DNA of 64,000 nucleotides. Source: Ruminococcus sp. FMBCY1. Lineage in GTDB: Bacteria > Bacillota > Clostridia > Oscillospirales > Acutalibacteraceae. A program made the position numbers and the translations under genes. Shown here in pieces: positions 19,357 through 26,829 of this stretch (positions within the stretch are counted from its first letter, which is position 1; the number at the start of each line of letters is the position of its first letter). The stretch covers positions 1,488,001 through 1,552,000 of the forward strand of contig NZ_CP074197.1 of NCBI RefSeq assembly GCF_023921805.1. The letters are read 5' to 3'. The notes under the pieces were generated by a model, which worked only from the letters and a program-made list of their open reading frames with translations, made no database searches and was not told where the DNA came from.

Positions 19357-20052
19357 TTATTTACAAATTGCGTCGTACGCCGCCGTAACCGCATCGTCAC
19401 TTATTGTGCAATGCAATGAATACAAATCGACAGCCGAGAAAATCTCGTCGTACAATTCAAGAATTTTGCTCATTCTGTCTTGTTTTTTGGAAATTAAAGT
19501 TGCCTCAAGCAGTTTCGGAAAAACTTTTCCCGCACTTACCTTTTCGGCATAATTTACTCTGTCACGCTCAAGCAGGAACACCGCTCCGAGCGGTGCAGAA
19601 ATATTTGCTCCGATATTTGACTTGCCCATCCACGGAGTTCCGTAAACATAAAAAACTCCGCCTTTTTTCCTGATTATCGGTTTGTCATCGTTAATCATCT
19701 GCACCCTGCCGCCAAAATGCCTTTGCCAAAGTGCAGTGTGTGTGGATTTTCCTGTTCCGCTCGGCGCAGAAAAAACATAAGCGCCGCCGTCGAACATTAA
19801 AGCCGAACTGTGAAAGAAAAGTCCGTCATAGTTGTCAAGAATTTCTCTGCAAACCAAGGTATTGATTATACAGCTTTCGCTAAGGTAATCAATTCCGCCG
19901 CCGGCAACCAATCTGTCAATCTCGCTTTGCTCTGCCTCAACACAAAAGTCAGCCGTCTTTTCATCTGTGATATAAGCTGCAAGCTGTTTGCTTGTTTTTT
20001 CATATTTGGGGTTTATCTCAATATTAAGGTCGGCTATTTTGTATATCGGCAT
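19357..20052 (-). CDS. HPr kinase-like P-loop protein
   Basis: A 231-residue cytoplasmic protein resembling the C-terminal half of HPr kinase/phosphorylase: the P-loop is FSAPSGTGKSTHTALW (about residues 92-107), preceded by FFHSSALMFDGGAYV and followed by INDDKPIIRKKGGVFYVYGT (Walker B-like). It lacks the N-terminal HPr kinase domain, so it should not be called HPr kinase. Similar stand-alone proteins occur beside PqqD-like and peptide-modification genes, but none is here. The start at 20050-20052 follows GGAGGAAGAA; an in-frame TTG upstream is part of that site. It is cotranscribed with birA (12 bp). Confidence 0.7.
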   Translation of the reverse strand: MPIYKIADLNIEINPKYEKTSKQLAAYITDEKTADFCVEAEQSEIDRLVAGGGIDYLSESCIINTLVCREILDNYDGLFFHSSALMFDGGAYVFSAPSGTGKSTHTALWQRHFGGRVQMINDDKPIIRKKGGVFYVYGTPWMGKSNIGANISAPLGAVFLLERDRVNYAEKVSAGKVFPKLLEATLISKKQDRMSKILELYDEIFSAVDLYSLHCTISDDAVTAAYDAICK

Positions 20053-20064
20053 TTCTTCCTCCAA

Positions 20065-21042
20065 TTAATAGATACCCTGAACCGTTACTTCTCCGGAATT
20101 TACTGTGTGCAGAGTACCGTCCTCAAGTTTTACGACCAACTCGCCGTTATTGTCAATTTTTTCAGCTACTCCGTTCAGCTGCTGTGAATTTCTGAAAAAG
20201 CTGACATTTCTGCCGATAGTTGCACAGAGCGAAGTGTATTCTTTGAGAGCCTTTTCGGTAAGTCGTAAATCATTAGTCAAAAGTTCTCTTTCAAGATATT
20301 CGATAACAACCGCCAAAAACTCGTTGCGGTCGATATGCTTGCCTGTTTCAAGGAATATTGATGTAGCTTTGTGCGCAATTTCCTGCGGAAACTGCGTATG
20401 CTCAACATTTATGCCTATACCCGTAATTGTGTATTCAACCGCAGAAAATTCAGCGCTTAGTTCGGTAAGTATGCCCACAAGTTTTTTATGTCCGGTGATA
20501 ATATCGTTAGGCCACTTGATTTTGCAGTCAATGCCTGTATAATCCCTTATTGCCTTGCACACCGCAAGACCTGCAAGCGGTGTGATACCTGTAATTTCAT
20601 TGGGTGCAAGGTCGGGGCGAAGCAGAAAAGAAAATGCAATTCCGTCATCTTTCTTTGTCTGCCATACTCTGCCAAGTCTGCCCTTGCCTTTTGTCTGTTC
20701 TCTTGCCGCAACCAAAGTTCCGCTTTCGCAGTCCTCTGCACCGAGAGTTTTTAAATAATCGTTTGTAGATGTTACCGAATCCAGAACAATAAGATTTTTA
20801 CCGATAAGATTTGTATTCAGATGTGATTTTACCGCATATTTGTTGAGATGCTCCGGATACGCAACCAGCTTGTAGCCTTTGCGTGTAATCGAGTCAAAAA
20901 CATATCCCTGTGACTTGAGAGTGTTTATGGCTTTCCATACGGCCTGACGGGAAACTCCGAGCTGTGTCGAAAGCTCTTGTCCGGAAATATAATCTTCTGT
21001 TTGAGAGAGAAGTTCAACTATTTTCTCATGCATAAAAATCAT
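20065..21042 (-). CDS. birA: Bifunctional biotin-protein ligase / biotin operon repressor BirA
   Basis: Attaches biotin to carboxylase subunits and, through its N-terminal helix-turn-helix, can repress biotin genes. Domains: winged HTH (about residues 4-65, LSTQLGVSRQAVWKAINTL), ligase core with TSTNDYL, the biotinyl-AMP loop KGKGRLGRVWQ and KWPNDIITGHKKL, then a C-terminal SH3-like domain. It has 325 residues. An ATG nine bases downstream (MHEKIVELL) is an alternative start with an equally weak ribosome site. It sits between coaBC and the HprK-like gene in the cofactor operon. Confidence 0.94.
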   Translation of the reverse strand: MIFMHEKIVELLSQTEDYISGQELSTQLGVSRQAVWKAINTLKSQGYVFDSITRKGYKLVAYPEHLNKYAVKSHLNTNLIGKNLIVLDSVTSTNDYLKTLGAEDCESGTLVAAREQTKGKGRLGRVWQTKKDDGIAFSFLLRPDLAPNEITGITPLAGLAVCKAIRDYTGIDCKIKWPNDIITGHKKLVGILTELSAEFSAVEYTITGIGINVEHTQFPQEIAHKATSIFLETGKHIDRNEFLAVVIEYLERELLTNDLRLTEKALKEYTSLCATIGRNVSFFRNSQQLNGVAEKIDNNGELVVKLEDGTLHTVNSGEVTVQGIY

Positions 21043-21069
21043 CCAATCTGAAAATCTTATTTTAAATTA

Positions 21070-22260
21070 TTATTTATTAATTTCTGCGATTCTGTCAAGG
21101 ATTTTGTCCGCAACCTCTGTTTTGGACATTATACCAAGTTCTGTTATATTCGTTTTGTCTATAACGGTAACAACATTCGTGTCACCCTGAAAGCCTGCAC
21201 CTTCAACCTTTAAGTTGTTGCAAACTATCATATCAAGGTTTTTATTTTCAAGTTTTTTTCTTGAATTTTCGGTCATATTTTTGGTTTCCATCGAAAATCC
21301 GCAAATAAACCTATCCTTTTTATTTTTTCCGAGTTCTTTTAATATGTCTTTTGTCGGTTCAAGCTCTATGCTGTCCATTCCGTCTGCTTTTTTAAGCTTA
21401 TCGTCTGCAATCCGCTTTGGTCTGAAATCAGCTACCGCCGCTGCCTTTATAACAATATCGGTATTTTCAAATTCCGCAGTGACCGCATTGTACATATCTT
21501 CTGCAGTGGTTATATATATCATTTTTACAAAAGGAACAGGCGGTAAATTCACCTTGCCCGACACAAGAGTAACCTCCGCACCTCTAAGCATGGCCTGTCT
21601 TGCAACGGCATAACCCATTTTGCCCGAAGAATGATTTGTAATATAGCGAACAGGGTCGATACTCTCTTGAGTAGGGCCTGCGGTAACAAGCACCCTTTTT
21701 CCTTTGAAATCCTGTTTATCCGACAATGCTCTTTCAAGATAGTCGAGCAACACCTGCTCATCGGGCATTTTGCCCTTACCGATTGTACCGCAGGCAAGTC
21801 TGCCCTCGGCAGGCGGAACTATAATATATCCGAATCGTTCAAGTTTTGCAATATTGTCTTGAACAATTGGATTTTCGTACATATTTGTATTCATGGCAGG
21901 CGAAATAATAACAGGGCACTTGCATGCCATAACAGTGGTAGTAAGCATATCGTCTGCAATTCCGTTTGCTATTTTGCCGATAACATTTGCGGATGCAGGC
22001 GCAATTATAAATGCGTCAGCACTTACAGCAAGAGAAATATGCGCAACATTATACTGAACATTTCTGTCAAAAGTATCAATAATGCATTTGTGCTTTGTAA
22101 GCTCCTCAAAGGTTAGAGGATTAATAAAATTCGTTGCATTTTCAGTCATAAGCACATTGACATTACAACCTTTTTTAACAAGTGCGCTTGCAACATTTGC
22201 CGATTTGTAAGCGGCAATGCTGCTTGTCACACCAAGAATTATGTTCTTGCCTTTAAACAT
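21070..22260 (-). CDS. coaBC: Phosphopantothenoylcysteine synthetase/decarboxylase CoaBC
   Basis: Two consecutive CoA steps: CTP-dependent coupling of 4'-phosphopantothenate to cysteine, then FMN-dependent decarboxylation to 4'-phosphopantetheine. The N-terminal flavoprotein (about residues 1-180) shows GVTSSIAAYKS, HISLAVSADAFIIAPASANV and PAMNTNMYENP. The C-terminal synthetase shows VLVTAGPTQESIDPVRYITN and KAAAVADFRPK. The length of 396 is normal. The start codon immediately follows the panD stop in the plus direction, i.e. panD-coaBC order with a one-base gap. Confidence 0.97.
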   Translation of the reverse strand: MFKGKNIILGVTSSIAAYKSANVASALVKKGCNVNVLMTENATNFINPLTFEELTKHKCIIDTFDRNVQYNVAHISLAVSADAFIIAPASANVIGKIANGIADDMLTTTVMACKCPVIISPAMNTNMYENPIVQDNIAKLERFGYIIVPPAEGRLACGTIGKGKMPDEQVLLDYLERALSDKQDFKGKRVLVTAGPTQESIDPVRYITNHSSGKMGYAVARQAMLRGAEVTLVSGKVNLPPVPFVKMIYITTAEDMYNAVTAEFENTDIVIKAAAVADFRPKRIADDKLKKADGMDSIELEPTKDILKELGKNKKDRFICGFSMETKNMTENSRKKLENKNLDMIVCNNLKVEGAGFQGDTNVVTVIDKTNITELGIMSKTEVADKILDRIAEINK

Positions 22261-22261
22261 T

Positions 22262-22657
22262 TCAGTCCTCCATATCCTTTAAAAGACCGTGTTTTTCGTA
22301 TGATGTAATTCTTGTAATGCGGTTGTCGTCGTCGACAAACACAACCTTTGGCTTGTGCTCTAAAGCCTTTGTATTGTCAATTTGAGCATAGCTCATAATA
22401 ATTACCTTGTCGCCCTTTTGCACACATCTTGCCGCTGCGCCGTTAAGACAGATAACACCCGAGCCTTCCTCACCTGCAATAACATAGGTTTCAAAACGCT
22501 GACCGTTGTTTACATCGGCAATCTGTACTTTTTCGTACTCCATTATGCCCGACGCTTTCATTAATGCCTCGTCAATGGTGATTGAGCCTACATAATCAAG
22601 CTCTGCCTGAGTAACAGTTGCACGGTGAATTTTACTTTTAAGCATTGTAACTGTCAT
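22262..22657 (-). CDS. panD: Aspartate 1-decarboxylase PanD
   Basis: Pyruvoyl enzyme that makes beta-alanine for pantothenate. The self-cleavage site Gly-Ser is in [14 protein letters not shown] (Ser at about residue 25), preceded by [16 protein letters not shown], a family hallmark; the later [10 protein letters not shown]-type segment ([16 protein letters not shown]) is also present. It has 131 residues from the ATG at 22655-22657, which follows AAAGGGAGAG; a longer reading frame upstream covers that ribosome site. It is cotranscribed with panC (26 bp) and coaBC (1 bp). Confidence 0.97.
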   Translation of the reverse strand: MTVTMLKSKIHRATVTQAELDYVGSITIDEALMKASGIMEYEKVQIADVNNGQRFETYVIAGEEGSGVICLNGAAARCVQKGDKVIIMSYAQIDNTKALEHKPKVVFVDDDNRITRITSYEKHGLLKDMED

Positions 22658-22683
22658 AACTCTCTCCCTTTCTGAAAACACGC

Positions 22684-23541
22684 TTACAGTGTGTCGATGT
22701 CAACAATAAAGTTGTCAATAAGTCTTGTCTTGCCGATATAAACGGCAATTGCGGTAAGCACATAGCCTTTGTATTCATCAATAGGTGTAATGCTGAGTGC
22801 GTCTACCACGCTTACATAGTCAATCTTTGCAAGCGGTTCTGCCGAAATGCACTTTTTCATAGCGTCAATTACGGTTTGAGCGTTACGCTCGCCGTCCTCA
22901 ACCATTTTCTTGCCGAGTGCAATACTCTTGCTAAGCACAAGTGCCGCCTGTCTTTCTTCGGCTGAAAGGTAAGTGTTTCTTGAGCTTTTTGCAAGGCCGT
23001 CTGCCTCACGAACGATAGGGCAACCCTTGATTTCAATATCAAAATTAAGGTCAGCTACCATTCTCTTAATAATAGCAAGCTGTTGAGCGTCCTTTTCGCC
23101 AAAATACGCTCTGTCCGGCGCAACAATATTAAAGAGCTTGCTTACAACTGTGCAAACACCGCCGAAATGAGTCGGTCTTGTTTTGCCGCAAAGTTCTTTT
23201 GTAAGATTATTCATTACAACATTTGTTGAAAATCCGTTCGGATACATTTCCTCGGGTGTCGGATTAAAAATAAGGCTTGCGCCTGCATTTGTGCAAAGCT
23301 CGGTATCCTTTTCAATATCTCTCGGGTAGCTTTCCAAATCCTCGTTCGGAGCAAACTGAATAGGGTTTACAAAAATGCTTACAACTACTCTGTCATTTTC
23401 TTTTACTGCTCTGTCAATAAGGCTCTTGTGACCCTCATGAAGATATCCCATTGTCGGCACAAGACCTACTGTAAGTCCCTGCTTTTTCCATTCTTTAACC
23501 TGCTGTCTTACTTCCGCAACAGAACCTGTACGCTTAATCAT
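22684..23541 (-). CDS. panC: Pantothenate synthetase PanC
   Basis: ATP-dependent condensation of pantoate with beta-alanine. It has 285 residues, with [15 protein letters not shown] (HxGH nucleotide motif, about residues 28-42), [16 protein letters not shown] and [10 protein letters not shown] in the expected order, and SSRNTYLS (KMSKS-equivalent) near residue 185. The ATG overlaps the panB stop codon by four bases (ATGA), which implies translational coupling. Confidence 0.97.
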   Translation of the reverse strand: MIKRTGSVAEVRQQVKEWKKQGLTVGLVPTMGYLHEGHKSLIDRAVKENDRVVVSIFVNPIQFAPNEDLESYPRDIEKDTELCTNAGASLIFNPTPEEMYPNGFSTNVVMNNLTKELCGKTRPTHFGGVCTVVSKLFNIVAPDRAYFGEKDAQQLAIIKRMVADLNFDIEIKGCPIVREADGLAKSSRNTYLSAEERQAALVLSKSIALGKKMVEDGERNAQTVIDAMKKCISAEPLAKIDYVSVVDALSITPIDEYKGYVLTAIAVYIGKTRLIDNFIVDIDTL

Positions 23542-24377
23542 TTTTCTTCCTCCATAACCTTTTCCATCACATTTTCATCTATCTTAAAGCAATGCTCTTC
23601 ACTTGGGAAAGCACCTGACTTGGTTTCGTTTATATAATCGGTAAATGCCTGTCGCATAAATGTACCGGCATCTGCATATTTCTTAACAAATTTCGGTGTA
23701 TAGTCGCTGAACATTCCGAGCATATCCTGATATACAAGCACCTGACCGTCACAGCCTGCGCCTGCACCGATACCGATAGTCGGAATATCGAGAATACTTG
23801 TAACATATTCCGCAAGTTTTGCGGGAACGCACTCAAGCACAACCGCAAAAGCGCCTGCCTCTTGTACGGCAAGAGCGTCTTTAACAAGTTTTTTAGCGGA
23901 AAGCTCGTCCTTGCACTGAACTTTAAATCCGCCGAAAGCATTTACAGACTGCGGAGTAAGTCCGAGATGTGCCATAACAGGAATACCTGCCTGTGTAATA
24001 GCTTTGATTGCCTCGCAAACACTTTCGCCGCCCTCAAGTTTTACTGCGCCTGCGTTAGCCTCTTTCATAAGTCTGCCCGCATTTACAAGTGCGTCATAAA
24101 CAGAGGTCTGGTATGACATAAACGGCATATCCACAACTACCATTGCCTCTTTTGCGCCTCTTGCAACCGCCGCACCGTGATGAATCATATCTTCCATAGT
24201 AACGGCAACTGTGCTGTCATATCCTAAAATTACATTACCCAGTGAATCGCCGACCAAAATAGCATCTACACCGGACTCATCCATAAGCTTTGCAGTTGAA
24301 TAATCGTAGGCGGTAAGCATTGTAAGCTTTTCTCCCGACTGCTTAGCTTTGGCAAATGTTGTTACAGTTTTTTTCAT
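23538..24377 (-). CDS. panB: 3-methyl-2-oxobutanoate hydroxymethyltransferase PanB
   Basis: Makes ketopantoate from 2-ketoisovalerate and 5,10-methylene-THF, the first step of pantothenate synthesis. It has 279 residues, with [54 protein letters not shown] and [19 protein letters not shown] as family blocks. It is the first gene of the operon and lies behind a leader with an attenuator-type hairpin. The ribosome site AAGGAGAATTACC precedes the ATG. Confidence 0.97.
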   Translation of the reverse strand: MKKTVTTFAKAKQSGEKLTMLTAYDYSTAKLMDESGVDAILVGDSLGNVILGYDSTVAVTMEDMIHHGAAVARGAKEAMVVVDMPFMSYQTSVYDALVNAGRLMKEANAGAVKLEGGESVCEAIKAITQAGIPVMAHLGLTPQSVNAFGGFKVQCKDELSAKKLVKDALAVQEAGAFAVVLECVPAKLAEYVTSILDIPTIGIGAGAGCDGQVLVYQDMLGMFSDYTPKFVKKYADAGTFMRQAFTDYINETKSGAFPSEEHCFKIDENVMEKVMEEEK

Positions 24378-24413
24378 TGGTAATTCTCCTTAAAAGTATT
24401 TGAACATACCGCT

Positions 24414-24452
24414 AAAAAGAAATAAAAGGATTTACAAAAACTAAGTAAATCC
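24414..24452 (-). terminator. Attenuator-type terminator in the panB leader
   Basis: On the minus strand GGATTTAC, a 9-nt loop, GTAAATCC, then TTTTATTTCTTTTT. It stands about 35 bp before the panB start codon and within the transcript, so it should cause premature termination unless an upstream structure prevents it. Confidence 0.75.
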
Positions 24453-24459
24453 CGTACCG

Positions 24460-24505
24460 CTTTCCGTATTGTCCTGTTCCGAGCGGATACAGGCGAACGG
24501 ATAAT
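24460..24505 (-). ncRNA. Candidate pan-motif RNA upstream of panB
   Basis: On the minus strand CCGT-TCG-CCTGT-A-TCCGCTCGGA-ACAGG-ACAAT-ACGG forms an interrupted hairpin with a bulged A between the two upper helices. A pan RNA motif with conserved bulged adenines is known upstream of panB operons in Firmicutes; position and gene context fit, and an intrinsic terminator follows. The assignment is by position and shape only. Confidence 0.45.
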
Positions 24506-24555
24506 AGTAAAAATATAAAGTGGTACAGTTTCAAAGCGAATACTATCCATCATTT

Positions 24556-24584
24556 ATAGTACCACATATGGCGAAAAATTGCAA
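24556..24584 (-). promoter_or_regulatory. Probable promoter of the panB operon
   Basis: On the minus strand TTGCAA (24579-24584), a 17-bp spacer, TACTAT (24556-24561). This would give a leader of about 170 nt carrying the candidate pan motif and the terminator. Confidence 0.5.
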
Positions 24585-24630
24585 TATTATTATGATTTTG
24601 CAAGCAACAGTGTGTAACAAAATTTTTCGG

Positions 24631-24658
24631 TGAACAGCTTTAAAAAATTTGTTATAAT
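24631..24658 (+). promoter_or_regulatory. Promoter of the 28-residue peptide gene
   Basis: TGAACA, a 16-bp spacer, then a consensus TATAAT (24653-24658). Transcription would begin near 24665, at the left arm of the 14-bp inverted repeat. Confidence 0.6.
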
Positions 24659-24721
24659 GTCAAATGTAAAGAAACGGTGGCGGCTGTTTCAGCTCCCTTG
24701 CGAAAGGGGGTGTTATATTTT

Positions 24722-24808
24722 ATGGTCGAGAGTATTACATACTTAATTGCATTTGCTATTGCTTTGACAGCAGTAAATGAAATCATAAAGAACATAAGAA
24801 AGAAATAA
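24722..24808 (+). CDS. 28-residue hydrophobic peptide, candidate type I toxin
   Basis: The sequence MVESITYLIAFAIALTAVNE then IIKNIRKK has one membrane-spanning segment (about residues 5-21) and a basic tail, the layout of Fst/holin-like type I toxin peptides. A strong ribosome site, GAAAGGGGGTG, lies upstream with a rather long gap to the ATG. It has its own promoter, a convergent antisense promoter 88 bp past its stop, and flanking inverted repeats. Toxicity is inference; the ORF, signals and repeats are seen directly. Confidence 0.6.
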   Translation: MVESITYLIAFAIALTAVNEIIKNIRKK

Positions 24809-24889
24809 CCGCCCTGTAGTGCAAGTACAAGGCGGTTGTTAAAAAATAACTAAATCGTTTTAGCGAAACAGCTAAAGCCGTTTCTTTAC
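24800..24889 (-). ncRNA. Predicted antisense RNA (about 90 nt)
   Basis: The predicted transcript from the consensus minus-strand promoter at 24896-24924 starts near 24889 and runs through the hairpin at 24808-24836 into a T-rich stretch (TATTTCTTTCTT). It is complementary to the 3' part of the peptide mRNA, including its stop codon. By analogy with known type I antitoxins it could block that mRNA; this is an inference from layout. Confidence 0.5.
24808..24836 (-). terminator. Terminator hairpin between convergent transcripts
   Basis: ACCGCC and GGCGGT with inner partial pairing. The T-rich tail is on the minus strand (TATTTCTTTCTT), so it terminates the antisense RNA; the plus strand has only TTGTT after the stem. 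Confidence 0.7.
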
Positions 24890-24895
24890 ATCTTT

Positions 24896-24924
24896 ATTAT
24901 ACAGCACTTATAAGTTAAAATCAA
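24896..24924 (-). promoter_or_regulatory. Antisense promoter of the small-peptide locus
   Basis: On the minus strand TTGATT (24919-24924), a 17-bp spacer and TATAAT (24896-24901). It is stronger by consensus than the sense promoter, as is usual for antitoxin RNAs. Confidence 0.75.
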
Positions 24925-24929
24925 TAACA

Positions 24930-24957
24930 AAAGCAGGGCACAATCCCTGCTTTTTTA
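24930..24957. terminator. Bidirectional terminator
   Basis: AAGCAGGG, CACAAT, CCCTGCTT flanked by A-run and T-run (TTTTTTATTT on plus, TTTTGTTATTG on minus). It can end the sense peptide mRNA on plus and the Nif11-like gene on minus, whose stop codon it touches. Confidence 0.8.
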
Positions 24958-25236
24958 TTTGCACCATTCGAGAGTAAGGAAAAATTGCTCATAGGTATCG
25001 TCCCAACCGTCAATTCCGTTTACTCCGCCGCCGTTCACGCTTCTTAACTTTGAATCGTTCATATCCTGACCGCAGGCAAACAGTTCGCCTATCTTTATAT
25101 CATAGCCAAGACTTTGACAAAGCGAGCAAAATTCGGATACGGGATCTTCCGCATTTTTTGTGGCAATTAATTTTTCTTTCAACTCTTTATTGCCCTTAGC
25201 TTCTTTTAAAAGTCTGTCAAGCTCGTGTTGTATCAC
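24955..25236 (-). CDS. Nif11-like leader peptide / RiPP precursor candidate
   Basis: A 93-residue protein. Residues about 15-55 (ELKEKLIATKNAEDPVSEFC then SLCQSLGYDIKIGELFA) resemble the Nif11-type leader domain, and SVNGGGVNG contains the double-glycine position after which such leaders are cut, leaving a short acidic and aromatic C-terminal segment with one Cys (LTLEWCK). No modification enzyme, protease or exporter is adjacent, so if real it is an orphan precursor. The GTG at 25234-25236 is chosen because CGGAG lies seven bases upstream; the longer TTG frame overlaps it. The family call is from pattern memory only. Confidence 0.5.
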   Translation of the reverse strand: MIQHELDRLLKEAKGNKELKEKLIATKNAEDPVSEFCSLCQSLGYDIKIGELFACGQDMNDSKLRSVNGGGVNGIDGWDDTYEQFFLTLEWCK

Positions 25237-25248
25237 AAAATCACTCCG

Positions 25249-25282
25249 TAACAAACAAGGTCACCCAAGCGGATGACCTTTA
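25249..25282 (-). terminator. Terminator of the 49-residue membrane peptide gene
   Basis: AAGGTCA and TGACCTT around a 10-nt loop, followed on the minus strand by GTTTGT. It separates this gene from the Nif11-like gene. Confidence 0.6.
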
Positions 25283-25288
25283 AGAATT

Positions 25289-25438
25289 TTATTCAATAGA
25301 GCTGTCGAGGTACTCCATAAGCTCTTCATCGTCTTTCTTCTGCTTATCTTTAACAATGAAGAAAGCTGTAAGCGCAGCAGAAGCTACGGCAACCGCCGAA
25401 ATAATGCTGATTATGAGCCAAAAATGTTTCTTTTTCAT
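25289..25438 (-). CDS. 49-residue single-span membrane protein
   Basis: The sequence MKKKHFWLIISIISAVAVA onward has one hydrophobic helix (about residues 6-28) and an acidic/basic tail (KDKQKKDDEELMEYLDSSIE). GGGAGG stands nine bases before the ATG, and a terminator follows, so the small ORF looks genuine. There are no other family features; the function is unknown. Confidence 0.7.
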   Translation of the reverse strand: MKKKHFWLIISIISAVAVASAALTAFFIVKDKQKKDDEELMEYLDSSIE

Positions 25439-25535
25439 ATGTTATTCCTCCCGATTATGTTAAATTAACGGCAATATTATATGCGTATTATCTAAATATA
25501 TTCTACCATTTTTCAAAAAAATGTCAACATAAAAA

Positions 25536-25566
25536 CAAAAAAAGCAGAGAAAAATCTCTGCTTTTA
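25536..25566 (-). terminator. Rho-independent terminator of rpsT
   Basis: AAAAGCAGAGA, a 4-nt loop, TCTCTGCTTTT, followed by further Ts on the minus strand. Confidence 0.88.
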
Positions 25567-25590
25567 AGGTTGCAATTCAAAATCTTTAAC

Positions 25591-25851
25591 TTATGCAGAT
25601 GCATTAAGTCTTTTTGCAAGAGATGACTTGCTTCTTGCAGCTGTATTCTTATGCATAATACCCTTAGCTGCTGCCTGGTCGATTTTCTTCATAGCAAGAC
25701 TAACTGCCTCTGTTTTGTTGGCAGCATTAGTGTCAACAGCGTAGTAAGCCTTTTTGATAACTGTCTTTAAAGCTGACTTTACAGCCTTGTTCTGAGCTGT
25801 CTTAGTAGCGATAACCTTTACACGCTTTTTTGCAGATTTAATGTTTGGCAT
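25591..25851 (-). CDS. rpsT: Ribosomal protein bS20
   Basis: An 86-residue basic, helical ribosomal protein of the 30S subunit: it starts [13 protein letters not shown] and contains [20 protein letters not shown] near the C-terminus, both S20 hallmarks. It has an AAGGAGGTG ribosome site, its own promoter and terminator, and is monocistronic as usual. Confidence 0.98.
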   Translation of the reverse strand: MPNIKSAKKRVKVIATKTAQNKAVKSALKTVIKKAYYAVDTNAANKTEAVSLAMKKIDQAAAKGIMHKNTAARSKSSLAKRLNASA

Positions 25852-25888
25852 TGTCCCACCTCCTTAAAGTATCAGTCATATGTCAATT

Positions 25889-25917
25889 ATAATAGCATAT
25901 AACTTCAAAAAATGCAA
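25889..25917 (-). promoter_or_regulatory. Promoter of rpsT
   Basis: On the minus strand TTGCAT (25912-25917), a 17-bp spacer, TATTAT (25889-25894), about 40 bp before the start codon. Confidence 0.65.
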
Positions 25918-26023
25918 GAGATTTAAGAAAAAAACTCTGATTTTCTTTCTTTTTACGCAAAATTTTCCTGTGTATATAAATTTTCGCAGTCGATTTTACT
26001 ATACATTATATAATACGCAAAAA

Positions 26024-26632
26024 TCAAAGCTTTATTTTTGAATAATCCGACACCCGAAAGTTATTGTCAAAACTCTTTAAAGTGCCCACAACCATATCCG
26101 TGGTAATCTTTGCCATATGCGCAGGCTCAAGAGCGTTTTCATCGGTAAGCCAATGCTTGAAAAGTCCCATACCGCCGGAAATGCAAAAATCAAAAACATA
26201 TCTTAGATCATACAAATTTTTAACCATACCGCTTTCAAATATTTTCTTTATCCTTTCCGACACAAAGGTTTCGACCTGACGGATAAAAGAAATGTCGCCG
26301 TTTTCGCTTACAAGAGCAACGCAGATTTCACGGTTGTCATTCAAAATATTATAAATGTGCTCAAAGAATCTGCACATCTCTTCTTCACTGTTTGTCGGCG
26401 GATACAAATCTATTGCATTCTTAAATTCCTCCAAAAGCTCGCTTTCGAGTTCAGCCACCATACTGTATATATCGGTATAGTGCAGATAGAAAGTCGAACG
26501 GTTAATATCAACCTCTTCAACCAGCTCTTTTACCGTGATTTCCTTTATGCTTTTTTTCTTTGTAAGTACCGCAAGTCCGTGCCTCAACGCCGCCTTTGTT
26601 TTTCTTACACGCCTGTCTGTTCGTACTGCCAT
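26024..26632 (-). CDS. TetR/AcrR-family transcriptional regulator
   Basis: A 202-residue regulator. The N-terminal helix-turn-helix is ITVKELVEEVDINRSTFYLHYTD (about residues 31-53, TetR type); the rest is the helical ligand-binding domain. It is transcribed away from a YhgE/Pip-family gene, with a shared 200-bp region containing its promoter and a candidate palindromic operator, so it probably represses itself and that neighbour. Confidence 0.9.
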   Translation of the reverse strand: MAVRTDRRVRKTKAALRHGLAVLTKKKSIKEITVKELVEEVDINRSTFYLHYTDIYSMVAELESELLEEFKNAIDLYPPTNSEEEMCRFFEHIYNILNDNREICVALVSENGDISFIRQVETFVSERIKKIFESGMVKNLYDLRYVFDFCISGGMGLFKHWLTDENALEPAHMAKITTDMVVGTLKSFDNNFRVSDYSKIKL

Positions 26633-26679
26633 AATTTATTCACCAATCCTCAACATTATTACATCAAATGTCTATTATT

Positions 26680-26713
26680 AAACATAAGCGTTAATTTTAA
26701 TGCTTGAATGTTT
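26680..26713. promoter_or_regulatory. Candidate operator of the TetR regulator
   Basis: An imperfect palindrome, AAACATAAGCGTTAA then TTTTAATGCTTGAATGTTT, centred on TTAATTTTAA, between the TetR promoter and its start codon. Size and place fit a TetR-type operator. Confidence 0.5.
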
Positions 26714-26724
26714 CTTTTATAGAT

Positions 26725-26753
26725 ATTATAATATATATCGCAAAGAAAATCAA
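26725..26753 (-). promoter_or_regulatory. Promoter of the TetR gene
   Basis: On the minus strand TTGATT (26748-26753), a 17-bp spacer and TATAAT (26725-26730). On the plus strand a TATAAT at 26773-26778 with a poor -35 box may serve the divergent gene. Confidence 0.75.
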
Positions 26754-26829
26754 CACCTTATCTATTAAAATATATAATATAGTTTAATAACAACGGAGTT
26801 GATTAGTGCAAAGAAAGGAGAATACTGTT

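Larger units (their letters stand above)
24664..24891. repeat. 14-bp inverted repeat flanking the small-peptide locus
   Basis: ATGTAAAGAAACGG at 24664-24677 and its exact reverse complement at 24878-24891, with a second matching block GCTGTTTC (24683-24690) / GAAACAGC (24865-24872). Both arms fall at the predicted 5' ends of the two convergent transcripts. A full-length sense RNA could pair its 5' end with its 3' part through these arms. Confidence 0.8.
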
